Below, piece by piece: positions 9,330-22,563 of a stretch of DNA of 64,000 nucleotides. The first letter of the stretch is position 1. Each line of letters begins with the position of its first letter. Position numbers and translations under genes: made by a program. The notes below the pieces were generated by a model. It ran no database searches. It was given only the letters and a program-made list of their open reading frames with translations, and had not been told where the DNA came from. The stretch comes from Arenicola marina (Eukaryota > Annelida > Polychaeta > Arenicolidae): positions 38,046,133-38,110,132 of the forward strand of contig OZ025263.1 in NCBI GenBank assembly GCA_964019135.1, given 5' to 3'.

Positions 9330-9640
9330 ATTTCAGGCTGACCAGGCTTGGATCCAGGGATGTGTGTGTGTGTGTTGGGGGGGGGGGGATCACCCACTTC
9401 CGTTAAAATGTTATGCCCTGGCAGCAATTTAACCGTAAAAATGTGCACTCAAAAATTGGCAGGTTTATCCCGTTTGTATTTATAAGATGGCATCTAAAGA
9501 CTAGGCCTAATTCAAATGAAAAAGGACAACAAAAATGTGGGGTACAGTGGGGGGCTACAGGCAGAAGTGCCCCACGACCCAAGGCCTCTTCGATCTCTCT
9601 GGACCAGCCACTACTCACAATCAGATGGCAAATATTAACA
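9330..9640. repeat. Possible remnant of an interspersed element
   Basis: A block with GGCTTGGATCCAGGG next to a (TG)n/(G)n stretch, then moderately GC-rich sequence to about 9640 set in AT-rich surroundings. This composition step and the simple repeat at one side are typical of transposon ends in invertebrate genomes, but I see no terminal inverted repeats, target duplications or coding remnant. Low confidence. Confidence 0.25.
9361..9388. repeat. Simple repeat (TG)n(G)n
   Basis: About six TG dinucleotides followed by a run of 14 G at 9375-9388. Likely length-polymorphic. Confidence 0.9.
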
Positions 9641-10886
9641 ATAATTTTGTCCACAAAATCCAAGGCTAAAATGTATGTGTTTCTTTTCTAATTTCTTCAG
9701 CGCTGATAACGATAAATGAATAACATTGGGATAATTATTATACATAGTCTAAGAATGACATAAAAATAATGCTATTGGCAATTGATATGCCAAAAACCAT
9801 TTTCATAAATAATTGTCAATTATCAATAGACTGATCACACTAGCGGTAAAAGGCTGGTAAAAATACAAAGTAGTTTGCTTAGAATCTTGCAAAAAAATAA
9901 GTTATCCATTTATACACCCTTTCGGTGCGGGTTTTCTCCGAAATATATAAATAAAGTCATCAAGGCAAATTTACCTTAGGTCACCATCACTGGTACCTGC
10001 ACACTCACAAACATTAACAATAGTTCAGTGAAAGATATTTTACAAGAAAACTAAAATTATCACCAAATATTGTGTTCCCAATAAATTACATTTTGACTGA
10101 AAACCAGTCTTTTTTGCATGCAATTAGTATCAATCACTAACAAGTTAGAGGGAGTTTATTTTAATATATATATTTACAATATTGCTTATTCTTGTTAAAA
10201 GCCATGCATAGGTATTAGATAATTATATGTGTTATATAATAAGCATGTACATGTATATGTATCAAATCCAGTTATATACTTAATAACTGCATGTCATTTA
10301 TCCACTTGTTGTCTGTTCATTTAGCCTAGTTCTATAAGAGAAATTAATAATGTTTGCCAAAAAAAGAATGACAGAGTAAAATTGCTCAAGTGTCACTCTT
10401 AGCCTAAAGTTGATTATTTTGTGCCTGTTTTATTATTTCTGTTCCCATGTGGAAATAACAATAAACAGTGCATTTATATCAATATATATAATGGCAGTTA
10501 ATGGATGCTGATCCCTTATAGTAAAATGATTTTCACAGAGAGTTAGCATAGTTGTCACATCCAGCTCAGCCAATTTTTATGGTTATAATTCTAAATACTT
10601 AAAAAAACCTTCAATTGCATAATGGCATCATCCTTTTATAATTTCAATGTTTCATAAATATATTAATTTGATATGACTTTGTATCAAGATTGACAATCAT
10701 TGTCTATTTAATATATTCAAATTGTTTAATTACCAATTGTTTGACACAAAAAGACAAAAACACTGTTTAAATTATGTCAAAGAGACTATTTAGGCCAGGC
10801 TCAAAATTTCTTTTAACAGTAGAACTTTTTTCGATCCGAAAATAGTTGCGCTCGCCCAGGTTTTACCTATATGACATATTATTTTC

Positions 10887-13800
10887 ATGGACCTCCCGTC
10901 CGTACCTCTTCTCCTCTCATCTCCTTCCCCATTGCCCCCTAACCTGGCACTCCCATCCGTACCCCTTCTCCCCTCATCTCCTTCCCCATTGCCCCCTAAC
11001 CTGGCACTCGCATCCGTACCCCTTCTCCTCTCATCTCCTTCCCCATTGCGCCCTAACCTGGCACTCCCATCCGTACCCCTTCTCCTCTCATCTCCTTCCC
11101 CATTGCCCCCTAACCTGGCACACCCATCCGTACCCCTTCTCCCCTCATCTCCTTCGCCATTGCCCCATAACCTGTCACTCCCATCCGTACCCCTTCTCCT
11201 CTCATCTCTTTCCCCAATGCCCCCTAACATGGCACTCCCATCCGTACTCCTTCTCCTCTCATCTCCTTCCCCATTGCCCCCTAACCTGTCACTCCCATCC
11301 GTACCCCTTCTCCTCTCATCTCTTTCCCCATTGCCCCCTAACCTGGCACTCCCATCCGTACCCCTTCTCCCCTCATCTCCTTCCCCATTGCCCCCTAACC
11401 TGGCACCCCCATCCGTACCCCTTCTCCTCTCATCTCCTTCCCCATTGCCCCCTAACCTGGCACTCCCATCCGTACCCCTTCTCCTCTCATCTCCTTCCCT
11501 ATTTCCCCCTAACCAGGCACGCCCATCCAGACCCCTTCTCCCCTCATCTCCTTCTCCATTGCCCCCTAACCTGGCACTCCCATCCGTACCCCTTCTCCTC
11601 TCATATCCTTCCCCATTGCCCCCTAACCTGGCACTCCCATCCGTACCCCTTCTCCTCTCATCTCCTTCCCCATTGCCCCCTTACCTGTCACTCCCATCCG
11701 TACCCCTTCTCCTCTCATCTCCTTCCCCATTGCCCCCTAACCTGGCACTCCCATCCGTACCCCTTCTCCTCTCATCTCCTTCCCCATTACCCCCTAACCT
11801 GGCACTCCCATCCGTACCCCTTCTCCTCTCATCTCCTTCCCCATTGCACCCTAACCTAGCACTCTCATCCGTACCCCTTCTCCTCTCATCTCCTTCCCCA
11901 GTTCCCCCTAACCTGGCACTCCCATCCGTACCCCTTCTCCTCTCATCTCCTTCCCCATTGCCCCCTAACCTGGCACTCCCATCCGTACCCCTTCTCCTCT
12001 CATCTCCTTCCCCATTCCCCCCTAACCTGGCACTCGCATCCGTCCCCCTTCTCCCCTTATCTCCTTCCCCATTTCCCCCTAACCTGTCACTCCCATCCGT
12101 ACCCCTTCTCCTCTCATCTCCTTACCCACTGCCCCCTAACCTGTCACTCCCATCCGTACCCCTTTTCCTCTCATCTCCTTCCCCATTGCCCCCTAACCTG
12201 GCACTCCCAACCGTCCCCCTTCTCCTCTCATCTCCTTCCCCATTTCCCCCTAACCTGTCACTCCCATCCGTACCCCTTCTCCTCTCATCTCTTTCCCCAT
12301 TGCCCCCTAACCTGGCACTCCCATCCGTACCCCTTCTCCTCTCATCTCCTTCCCCATTACCCCCTAACCTGGCACTCCCATCCGTACCCCTTCTCCTCTC
12401 ATCTCCTTCCCCATTACCCCCTAACCTGGCACTCCCATCCGTACCCCCTCTCCTCTCATCTCCTTCCTCATTGCCCCCTAACCTGGCACTCCCATCCGTA
12501 CCCCTTCTCCTCTCATCTCCTTCCCCATTACCCCCTAACCTGGCACTCCCATCCGTACCCCTTCTCCTCTCATCTCCTTCCCCATTGCACCCTAACCTAG
12601 AACTCCCATCCGTACCCCTTCTCCTCTCATCTCCTTCCCCATTGCCCCCTAACCTGGCACTCCCATCCGTACCCCTTCTCCTCTCATCTCCTTCCCCATT
12701 GCCCCCTAACCTGGCACTCCCATCCGTACCCCTTCTCCTCTCATCTCCTTCCCCATTCCCCCCTAACCTGGCACTCCCATCCGTACCCCTTCTCCTCTCA
12801 TCTCCTTCCCCATTCCCCCCTAACCTGGCACTCGCATCCGTCCCCCTTCTCCCCTTATCTCCTTCCCCATTTCCCCCTAACCTGTCACTCCCATCCGTAC
12901 CCCTTCTCCTCTCATCTCTTTCCCCATTGCCCCCTAACCTGGCACTCCCATCCGTACCCCTTCTCCTCTCATCTCCTTCCCCATTGCCCCCTAACCTGGC
13001 ACTCCCATCCGTACCCCTTCTCCTCTCATCTCCTTCCCCATTACCCCCTAACCTGGCACTCCCATCCGTACCCCTTCTCCTCTCATCTCCTTCCCCATTG
13101 CCCCCTAACCTGGCACTCCCATCCGTACCCCTTCTCCTCTCATCTCCTTCCCCATTACCCCCTAACCTGGCACTCCCATCCGTACCCCTTCTCCTCTCAT
13201 CTCCTTCCCCATTGCACCCTAACCTAGCACTCCCATCCGTACCCCTTCTCCTCTCATCTCCTTCCCCATTTCCCCCTAACCTGTCACTCCCATCCGTACC
13301 CCTTCTCCTCTCATCTCCTTCCCCATTGCCCCCTAACCTGGCACTCCCATCCGTACCCCTTCTCCTCTCATCTCCTTCCCCATTCCCCCCTAACCTGGCA
13401 CTCGCATCCGTCCCCCTTCTCCCCTTATTTCCTTCCCCATTTCCTTCTAACCTGTCACTCCCATCCGTACCCCTTCTCCTCTCATCTCTTTCCCCATTGT
13501 CCCCTAACCTGTCACTCCCATCCGTACCCCTTCTCCTCTCATCTCCTTCCCCATTGCCCCCTTACCTGTCACTCCCATTAGTACCCCTTCTCCTCTCATC
13601 TCCTTCCCCATTTCCCCCTAACCTTGCACTCCCATCCAGACCCCTTCTCCCCTCATCTCCTTCCCCATTGCCCCCTAACCTGGCACTCCAATCCGTACCC
13701 CTTCTCCTCTCATCTCCTTCCCCATTGCCCCCTAACCTGTCACTCCCATCCGTACCCCTTCTCCTCTCATCTCCTTCCCCATTACCCCCTAACCTGGCAC

Positions 13801-14552
13801 TCCCATCCGTACCCCTTCTCCTCTCATCTCCTTCCCCATTGCCCCCTAACCTGGCACTCCCATCCGTACCCCTTCTCCTCTCATCTGCTTCCCCATTGCC
13901 CCCTAACCCGGCAGTTGCATCCGTACCCCTTCTCCCCTCATCTCCTTCCCCATTTTCCCCTAACCTGGCACTCCCATCCGTACCCCTTCTCCTCTCATCT
14001 CCTTCCCCATTGCCCCCTAACCTGGCACTCCCATCCGTACCCCTTCTCCTCTGACCTCCTTCCCCATTGCCCCCTAACCTGTCACTCCCATCCGTACCCC
14101 TTCTCCTCTCATCTCCTTCCCCATTGCCCCCTAACATGTCACTCCCATCCGTACCCCTTCTCCTCTCATCTCCTTCCCCATTGCCCCCTAACCTGTCCCT
14201 CCCATCCGTACCCCTTCTCCTCTCATCTCCTTCCCCATTGCCCCCTAACATGTCACTCCCATCCGTAACCCTTCTCCTCTCATCTCCTTCGCCATTGCCC
14301 CCTAACCTGGCACTCCCATCCAGACCCCTTCTCCCCTCATCTCCTTCCCCATTGCCCCCTAACCTGGTACTCCCATCCGTACCCCTTCTCCTGTCATCTC
14401 CTTCCCCATTTCCCCCTAACCCGGCACTCCCATCCAGATCCCTTCTCCTCTCATCTCCTTCCCCATTGCTCCCTAACCTGTCATTCCCACCGTACCCCTT
14501 CTCCTCTCATCTCCTTCCCCGTTACCCCCTAACCTGGCACTCCCATCCGTAG
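10887..14552. repeat. Left-edge segment of minisatellite D
   Basis: The array begins abruptly after AT-rich DNA with a degenerate unit (GACCTCCCGTCCGTACCTC near 10889). From 10887 to about 14054 every unit keeps the 57-bp register, about 55 units without net frame change. Edge units carry more private substitutions, such as CACGCCCATCCAGACCCC near 11518. The variant CACTCGCATCCGTCCCCC recurs at 12031, 12829 and 13399, spaced 14 and 10 units apart, marking local higher-order copies. Confidence 0.8.
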
Positions 14553-17500
14553 CCCTTCGCCTCTCATCCACTTCCCCATTGCCCCCTAACCTGGCACTCC
14601 CATCCGTACCCCTTCTCCTCTCATCTCCTTCCCCATTTTCCCCTAACCTGGCACTCCCATCCGTACCCCTTCTCCTCTCATCTCCTTCCCCATTGCCCCC
14701 TAATCTGGCACTCCCCTCCGTACCCCTTCTCCTCTCATCTCCTTCCCCATTGCCCCCTAACCTGGCACTCCCATCCGTACCCCTTCCCCTCTCATCTCCT
14801 TCCCCATTGCCCCCTAACCTGGCACTCCCATGCGTACCCCTTCTCTTGTCATCTCCTTCCCCATTTCCCCCTAACCTGGCACTCCCATCCGTACCCCTTC
14901 TCCCCTCATCTCCTTCCCCATTGCCCCCTAATCTGGCACTCCCATCCGTACCCCTTTTCCTGTCATCTCCTTCCCCATTTCCCCCTAACCTGGCACTCCC
15001 ATCCAGACCCCTTCTTCCCTCATCTCCTTCCCCATTGCCCCCTAACCTGGCACTCCCATCCGTACCGATTCTCCCCTCATCTCCTTCCCCATTATCCCCT
15101 AACCTGGCACTCCCATCCGTAACCCTTCTCCTCTCATCCCTCCCCCATTGCCCCCTAACCTGGCACTCCCATCCGTACCCCTTCTCCTCTCATCTCCTTC
15201 CCCATTGCCCCCTAACCTGGCACTCCCATCCGTACCCCTTCTCCTCTCATCTCCTTCCCCATTGCCCCCTAACCTGGCACTCCCATCCGTACCCCTTCTC
15301 CTCTCATCTCCTTCCCCATTGCCCCCTAACCTGGCACTCCCATCCGTACCCCTTCTCCTCTCATCTCCTTCCCCATTGCCCCCTAACCTGGCACTCCCAT
15401 CCGTACCCCTTCTCCTCTCATCTCCTTCCCCATTGCCCCCTAACCTGGCACTCCCATCCGTACCCCTTCTCCTCTCACCTCCTTCCCCATTGCCCCCTAA
15501 CCTGGCGCTCTCATCCGTACCCCTTCTCCTCTCATCTCCTTCCCCATTGCCCCTAGCGTGGCACTCCCATCCGTACCCCTTCTCCCCTCATCTCCTTCCC
15601 CATTGCCCCCTAACCTGGCACTCCCATCCGTACCCCTTCTCCTCTCATCTCCTTCCCCATTGCCCCCTAACCTGTCACTCCCATCCGTACCCCTTCTCCT
15701 CTCATCTCCTTCCACATTGCCCCCTAACCTGTCACCCCATCCGTACCCCTTCTCCTCTCATCTCCTTCCCCATTGCCCCCTAACCTGTCACTCCCATCCG
15801 TACCCCTTCTCCTCTCATCTCCTTCCCCATTGCCCCCTAACCTGGCACTCCCATCCGTACCCCATTCTCCTCTCATCTCCTTCCCCATTGTCTCCTAACC
15901 CGGCACTCCCATCCGTACCACTTCTCCTCTCATCTCCTTCCCCATTTCCCCCTAACCTGGCACTCCCATCCGTAGCCCTTCGCCTTTCATCCACTTCCCA
16001 ATTGCCCCCTAACCTGGCACTCCCATCCGTACCCCTTCTCCTCTCATCTCCTTCCCCATTGCCCCCTAACCTGTCACTCCCATCCGTACCCCTTCTGCTC
16101 TCATCTCCTTCCCCATTGCCCCCTAATCTGGCACTCCCATGCGCACCCTTCTCCTCCCATCTCCTTCCCCATTGCCCCTTAACTTGTCACTCCCATCCGT
16201 ACCCCTTCGCCTCTCATCTCCGTCCCCATTTTCCCCTAACCTGGCACTCCCATCCGCACCCCTTCTCTTCTCATCTTCTTCCCCATTGCCCCCTAACCTG
16301 TCACTCCCATCCGTACCATTTTTCCTCTCATCTCCTTCCCCATTGCCCCCTAACCTGGCACTCCCAACCGTACCCCTTCTCCTCTCATCTCCTTCCCCAT
16401 TTTCCCCCTAACCTGGCACTCCCATCTGTACCCCTTCTCCTCTCATCTCCTTCCCCGTTGCCCCTAACCTGTCACTCCCATCCGTACCCCTTCTCCTCTC
16501 ATCTCCTTCCCCATTGCCCCCTAACCTGGCACTCCCATCCGTACCCCTTCTCCTCTCATCTCCTTCCCCATTGCCCCCTAACCTGTCACTCCCATCCGTA
16601 CCCCTTCTCCCCTCATCTCCTTCCCCATTGCCCCCTAACCTGTCACTCCCATCCGTACCCCTTCTCCCCTCATCTCTTTCCCCATTTTCCCCTAACCTGG
16701 TACTCCCATCCGTACCCCTTCTCATCTCATCTCCTTCCCCATTGCCCCCTAACTTGGCACTCCCATCCGTACCCCTTCGCCTCTCATCCACTTCCCCATT
16801 GCCCCCTAACCTGGCACTCCCATCCGTACCCCTTCTCCTCTCATCTCCTTCCCCATTTTCCCCTAACCTGGCACTCCCATCCGTACCCCTTCTCCTCTCA
16901 TCTCCTTCCCCATTGCCCCCTAATCTGGCACTCCCCTCCGTACCCCTTCTCCTCTCATCTCCTTCCCCATTGCCCCCTAACCTGGCACTCCCATCCGTAC
17001 CCCTTCCCCTCTCATCTCCTTCCCCATTGCCCCCTAACCTGGCACTCCCATGCGTACCCCTTCTCTTGTCATCTCCTTCCCCATTTCCCCCTAACCTGGC
17101 ACTCCCATCCGTACCCCTTCTCCCCTCATCTCCTTCCCCATTGCCCCCTAATCTGGCACTCCCATCCGTACCCCTTTTCCTGTCATCTCCTTCCCCATTT
17201 CCCCCTAACCTGGCACTCCCATCCAGACCCCTTCTTCCCTCATCTCCTTCCCCATTGCCCCCTAACCTGGCACTCCCATCCGTACCGATTCTCCCCTCAT
17301 CTCCTTCCCCATTATCCCCTAACCTGGCACTCCCATCCGTAACCCTTTTCCTCTCATCCCTCCCCCATTGCCCCCTAACCTGGCACTCCCATCCGTACCC
17401 CTTCTCCTCTCATCTCCTTCCCCATTGCCCCCTAACCTGGCACTCCCATCCGTACCCCTTCTCCTCTCATCTCCTTCCCCATTGCCCCCTAACCTGGCAC

Positions 17501-18992
17501 TCCCATCCGTACCCCTTCTCCTCTCATCTCCTTCCCCATTGCCCCCTAACCTGGCACTCCCATCCGTACCCCTTCTCCTCTCATCTCCTTCCCCATTGCC
17601 CCCTAACCTGGCACTCCCATCCGTACCCCTTCTCCTCTCATCTCCTTCCCCATTGCCCCCTAACCTGGCACTCCCATCCGTACCCCTTCTCCTCTCACCT
17701 CCTTCCCCATTGCCCCCTAACCTGGCGCTCTCATCCGTACCCCTTCTCCTCTCATCTCCTTCCCCATTGCCCCTAGCGTGGCACTCCCATCCGTACCCCT
17801 TCTCCCCTCATCTCCTTCCCCATTGCCCCCTAACCTGGCACTCCCATCCGTACCCCTTCTCCTCTCATCTCCTTCCCCATTGCCCCCTAACCTGTCACTC
17901 CCATCCGTACCCCTTCTCCTCTCATCTCCTTCCACATTGCCCCCTAACCTGTCACCCCATCCGTACCCCTTCTCCTCTCATCTCCTTCCCCATTGCCCCC
18001 TAACCTGTCACTCCCATCCGTACCCCTTCTCCTCTCATCTCCTTCCCCATTGCCCCCTAACCTGGCACTCCCATCCGTACCCCATTCTCCTCTCATCTCC
18101 TTCCCCATTGTCTCCTAACCCGGCACTCCCATCCGTACCACTTCTCCTCTCATCTCCTTCCCCATTTCCCCCTAACCTGGCACTCCCATCCGTAGCCCTT
18201 CGCCTCTCATCCACTTCCCAATTGCCCCCTAACCTGGCACTCCCATCCGTACCCCTTCTCCTCTCATCTCCTTCCCCATTGCCCCCTAACCTGTCACTCC
18301 CATCCGTACCCCTTCTGCTCTCATCTCCTTCCCCATTGCCCCCTAATCTGGCACTCCCATGCGCACCCTTCTCCTCCCATCTCCTTCCCCATTGCCCCTT
18401 AACTTGTCACTCCCATCCGTACCCCTTCGCCTCTCATCTCCGTCCCCATTTTCCCCTAACCTGGCACTCCCATCCGTACCCCTTCTCTTCTCATCTTCTT
18501 CCCCATTGCCCCCTAACCTGTCACTCCCATCCGTACCATTTTTCCTCTCATCTCCTTCCCCATTGCCCCCTAACCTGGCACTCCCAACCGTACCCCTTCT
18601 CCTCTCATCTCCTTCCCCATTTTCCCCCTAACCTGGCACTCCCATCTGTACCCCTTCTCCTCTCATCTCCTTCCCCGTTGCCCCTAACCTGTCACTCCCA
18701 TCCGTACCCCTTCTCCTCTCATCTCCTTCCCCATTGCCCCCTAACCTGGCACTCCCATCCGTACCCCTTCTCCTCTCATCTCCTTCCCCATTGCCCCCTA
18801 ACCTGTCACTCCCATCCGTACCCCTTCTCCCCTCATCTCCTTCCCCATTGCCCCCTAACCTGTCACTCCCATCCGTACCCCTTCTCCCCTCATCTCTTTC
18901 CCCATTTTCCCCTAACCTGGTACTCCCATCCGTACCCCTTCTCATCTCATCTCCTTCCCCATTGCCCCCTAACTTGGCACTCCCATCCGTAC
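14553..18992. repeat. Tandem 2,220-bp higher-order repeat (two copies)
   Basis: Copies at about 14553-16772 and 16773-18992 lie head to tail with a constant offset of 2,220 (39 units minus 3 bp). Shared markers include CTCTCATCCACTTCC (14562 and 16782), CCTAGCGTGGCACTCC (about 15552 and 17772), CATGCGCACCC (about 16138 and 18358) and the off-register unit CTGTCACCCCATCC. I noticed only a few differences, such as CGCCTTTCAT versus CGCCTCTCAT near 15972 and 18192, so the duplication is recent or homogenised. Confidence 0.88.
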
Positions 18993-21900
18993 CCCTTCTC
19001 CTCTCATCTCCTTCCCCATTGCATCCAAACCTGGCACTTCCATCCGTACCCCTTCTCCTCTCATCTCCTTCCCCATTGCCCCCTAACCTGGAACTCCCAT
19101 CCGTACCCCTTTTCCTCTCATCTTATTCCCCATTACCCCCTAACCTGGCACTCCCATCCGTACCTCTTCTCCTCTCATCTCCTTCCCCATTGCCCCCTAA
19201 CTTGGCACTCCCATCCGTACCCCTTCTCCTCTCATCTCTTTCCCCATTGCCCCTTAACCTGGCACTCCCATCCGTACCCCTTCTCCTCTCACCTCCCTCC
19301 CCATTGCCCCCTAACCTGGCGCTCCCATCCGTACCCCTTCTCCTCTCATCTCCTTCCCCATTGCCCCCTAGCCTGGCACTCCCATCCGTACCCCTATTCC
19401 TCTCATCCCCTTCTCCATTGCCCCCTAACCTGGCACTCCCATCCGTACCCCTCCTCCCCTCATCTCCTTGCCCATTGCCCCCCAACCTGGCGCTCCCATC
19501 CGTACCCCTTCTCCCCTCATCTCCTTCCCCATTGCCCCCTAACCTGTCACTCCCATCCGTACCCCTTCTCCCCTCATGTCCTTACCCACTTCCCCTTAAC
19601 CTGTTACTCCCATCCGTACCCCTTCTCCTCTCATCTCCTCCCCCATTGCCCCCTAACCTGGCACACCCATCCGTACCCCTTCTCCTCTCATCTCCTTCCC
19701 CATTTCCACCTAACCTGGCACTCCCATCCGTACCCCTTCTCTTCTCATCTCCTTCCCCATTGGACCCCTAACCTGGCACTCCCATCCGTACTCCTTCTCC
19801 TCTCATCTCCTTCCCCATTGCCCTCTAACCTGTCACTCCCATCCGTATCCCTTCTCCTCTCATCTCCTTACCCATTGCCCCCTAACCTGTCACTCCCATC
19901 CGTACTCCTTCTCATCTCATCTCCTTCCCCATTGCCCCCTAACCTGTCACTCCCATCGGTACCCCTTCTCCTCTCATCTCCTTACCCATTGCCCCCTAAC
20001 CTGTCACTCCCATCCGTACCCCTTCTCCTCTCATCTCCTTCCCCATTGCCCACTAACCTGTCACTCCCATCCGTACCTCTTCTCCCCTCATGTCCTTACC
20101 TATTTGCCCCTAACCTGGTACTCCCATCCGGACCCCTTCTCCTCTCATCTCCTTCCCCATTGCCCCCTAACCTGGCACTCCCATCCGTACCCTTTCTCGT
20201 CTCATCTCCTTCCCCATTGCCCCCTAACCTGTCACTCCCATCCGTACCCCTTCTCCTCTCATCTCCTTCCCCATTGCCCCCTAACCTGTCACTCCCATCC
20301 GTACCCCTTCTCCTCTCATCTCCTTCCCCATTGCCCCCTAACCTGACACTCCCATCCGTACCCCTTCTCCTCTCATCTCCTTCCCCATTGCCCCCTAACC
20401 TGTCACTCCATCCGTACCCCTTCTCCTCTCATCTCCTTCCACATTGCCCCCTAACCTGTCACTCCCATCCGTACCCCTTCTCCTCTCATCTCCTTCCCCA
20501 TTGCCCCCTAACCTGTCACTCCCATCCGTACCCCTTCTCCCCTCATCTCCTTCCCCATTGCCCCCTAACCTGTCACTCCCATCCGTACCCCTTCTCCTCC
20601 CATCTCCTGCCCCATTGCCCACTAACCTGTCACTCCCATCCGTACCCCTTCTCCTCTCATCTCCTTCCCCATTGCCCCCTAACCTGGCACTCCCATCCGT
20701 ACCCCTTCTCCTCTCATCTCCTTCCACATTGCCCCCTAACCTGGCACTCCCATCCGTACCCCTTCTCCTCTCATCTCCTTCCCCATTTCCCCCTAACCTG
20801 GCACTCCCATCCGTACCCCTTCTCCTCTCATCTCCTTCCCCATTGCCCAATAAACCTGGCACTCCCATCCGTACCCCTTCTCCTCTCATCTCCTTCACCA
20901 TTGCTCCCTAACCTGGCACTCCCATCCGTACCCCTTCTCCTCTCATCTCCTTCCCCATTGCCCCCTAGCCTGACACTCCCATCCGTACCCCTTCTCCTCT
21001 CATCTCCTTCCCCATTACCCCCTAACCTGTCACTCCATCCGTACCCCTTCTCCTCTCATCTCCTTCCACATTGCCCCCTAACCTGGCACTCCCATCCGTA
21101 CCCCTTCTCCTCTCATCTCCTTCCCCATTGCCCCCTAACCTGTCACTCCCATCCGTACCCCTTCTCCCCTCATCTCCTTCCCCATTGCCCCCTAACCTGT
21201 CACTCCCATCCGTACCCCTTCTCCTCCCATCTCCTGCCCCATTGCCCACTAACCTGTCACTCCCATCCGTACCCCTTCTCCTCTCATCTCCTTCCCCATT
21301 GCCCAATAAACCTGGCACTCCCATCCGTACCCCTTCTCTCCTCATCTCCTTCCCCATTACCCCCTAACCTGTCACTCCCATCCGTACCCCTTCTCCCCTC
21401 ATCTCCTTCCCCATTGCCCCCTAACCTGGCACTCCCATCCGTACCCCTTCTCCCCTCATGTCCTTACCCACTTCCCCTTAACCTGTTACTCCCATCCGTA
21501 CCCCTTCTCCTCTCATCTCCTCCCCCATTGCCCCCTAACCTGGCACACCCATCCGTACCCCTTCTCCTCTCATCTCCTTCCCCATTTCCACCTAACCTGG
21601 CACTCCCATCCGTACCCCGTCTGCTCTCATCTCCTTCCCCATTGCCCAATAAACCTGGCACTCCCATCCGTACCCCTTCTCCTCTCATCTCCTTCACCAT
21701 TGCTCCCTAACCTGGCACTCCCATCCGTACCCCTTCTCCTCTCATCTCCTTCCCCATTGCCCCCTAGCCTGGCACTCCCATCCGTACCCCTATTCCTCTC
21801 ATCCCCTTCTCCATTGCCCCCTAACCTGGCACTCCCATCCGTACCCCTCCTCCCCTCATCTCCTTGCCCATTGCCCCCCAACCTGGCGCTCCCATCCGTA

Positions 21901-22563
21901 CCCCTTCTCCCCTCATCTCCTTCCCCATTGCCCCCTAACCTGTCACTCCCATCCGTACCCCTTCTCCCCTCATGTCCTTACCCACTTCTCCTTAACCTGT
22001 TACCCCCATCCGTACCCCTTCTCCTCTCATCTCCTCCCCCATTGCCCCCTAACCTAGCACACCCATCCGTACCCCTTCTCCTCTCATCTCCTTCCCCATT
22101 TCCCCCTAACCTGGCACTCCCATCCGTACCCCTTCTCTTCTCATCTCCTTCCCCATTGCACCCCTAACCTGGCACTCCCATCCGTATTCCTTCTCCTCTC
22201 ATCTCCTTCCCCATTGCCCTCTAACCTGTCACTCCCATCCGTATCCCTTCTCCTCTCATCTCCTTACCCATTGCCCCCTAACCTGTCACTCCCATCCGTA
22301 CCCCTTCTCATCTCATCTCCTTCCCCATTGCCCCCTAACCTGTCACTCCCATCGGTACCCCTTCTCCCCTCATGTCCTTACCTATTTGCCCCTAACCTGG
22401 TACTCCCATCCGTACCCCTTCTCCTCTCATCTCCTTTCCCATTGCCCCCTAACCTGGCACTCCCATCCGTACCCCTTCTCCTCTCATCTCCTTCCCCATT
22501 GCCCCCTAACCTGGCACTCCCATCCGTACCCTTTCTCGTCTCATCTCCTTCCCCATTGCCCCC
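15225..22563. repeat. Large duplicated block, copy 1 (partner 29192-36530)
   Basis: A stretch of about 7.3 kb that reappears at constant offset 13,967 in about 29192-36530. It includes most of the 2,220-bp tandem pair. Every off-register or rare unit I followed in this span (for example near 15552, 16138, 18358, 20849, 21305 and 21648) has a counterpart 13,967 bp downstream. I noticed only a handful of substitutions. Block limits are approximate because neighbouring units are alike. Confidence 0.85.

Larger units (their letters stand above)
8673..10886. other. Intergenic region without a supported gene
   Basis: 2.2 kb of non-tandem sequence. 8690-8815 is pyrimidine-rich (CTCTCTCTTTC runs). 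9060-9100 has degenerate TCTG repeats. 9194-9260 has three copies of a 22-23-bp unit around GTCACTGTGTCA. 9361-9388 is a (TG)n stretch followed by a run of 14 G. From about 9700 the sequence becomes strongly AT-rich with no open frames of interest until the array starts. Open frames at 8672-9145 (minus) and 9403-9691 (both strands) have no recognisable domain and overlap simple repeats. Confidence 0.7.

Noticed and set aside
9403-9691. Overlapping 86- and 92-codon frames on opposite strands
   Set aside because: No domain; they lie in the block that looks like an interspersed-element remnant.
10887-14054. 1,055-codon Pro/Leu/Ser-rich open frame, and similar long frames such as 17778-21710, 31745-35677 and 51176-53923
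   Set aside because: The 57-bp unit is 19 codons, so two plus frames and a minus frame are open together. Frames are interrupted by 58-bp and other off-size units, block copies keep different frames, and there is no start context, domain or intron structure.
13562-14251. Minus-strand Gly/Arg/Asp-rich repeat frames in array D (also 37021-37977, 50076-51068 and others)
   Set aside because: Antisense of the same 57-bp unit; same composition artefact.
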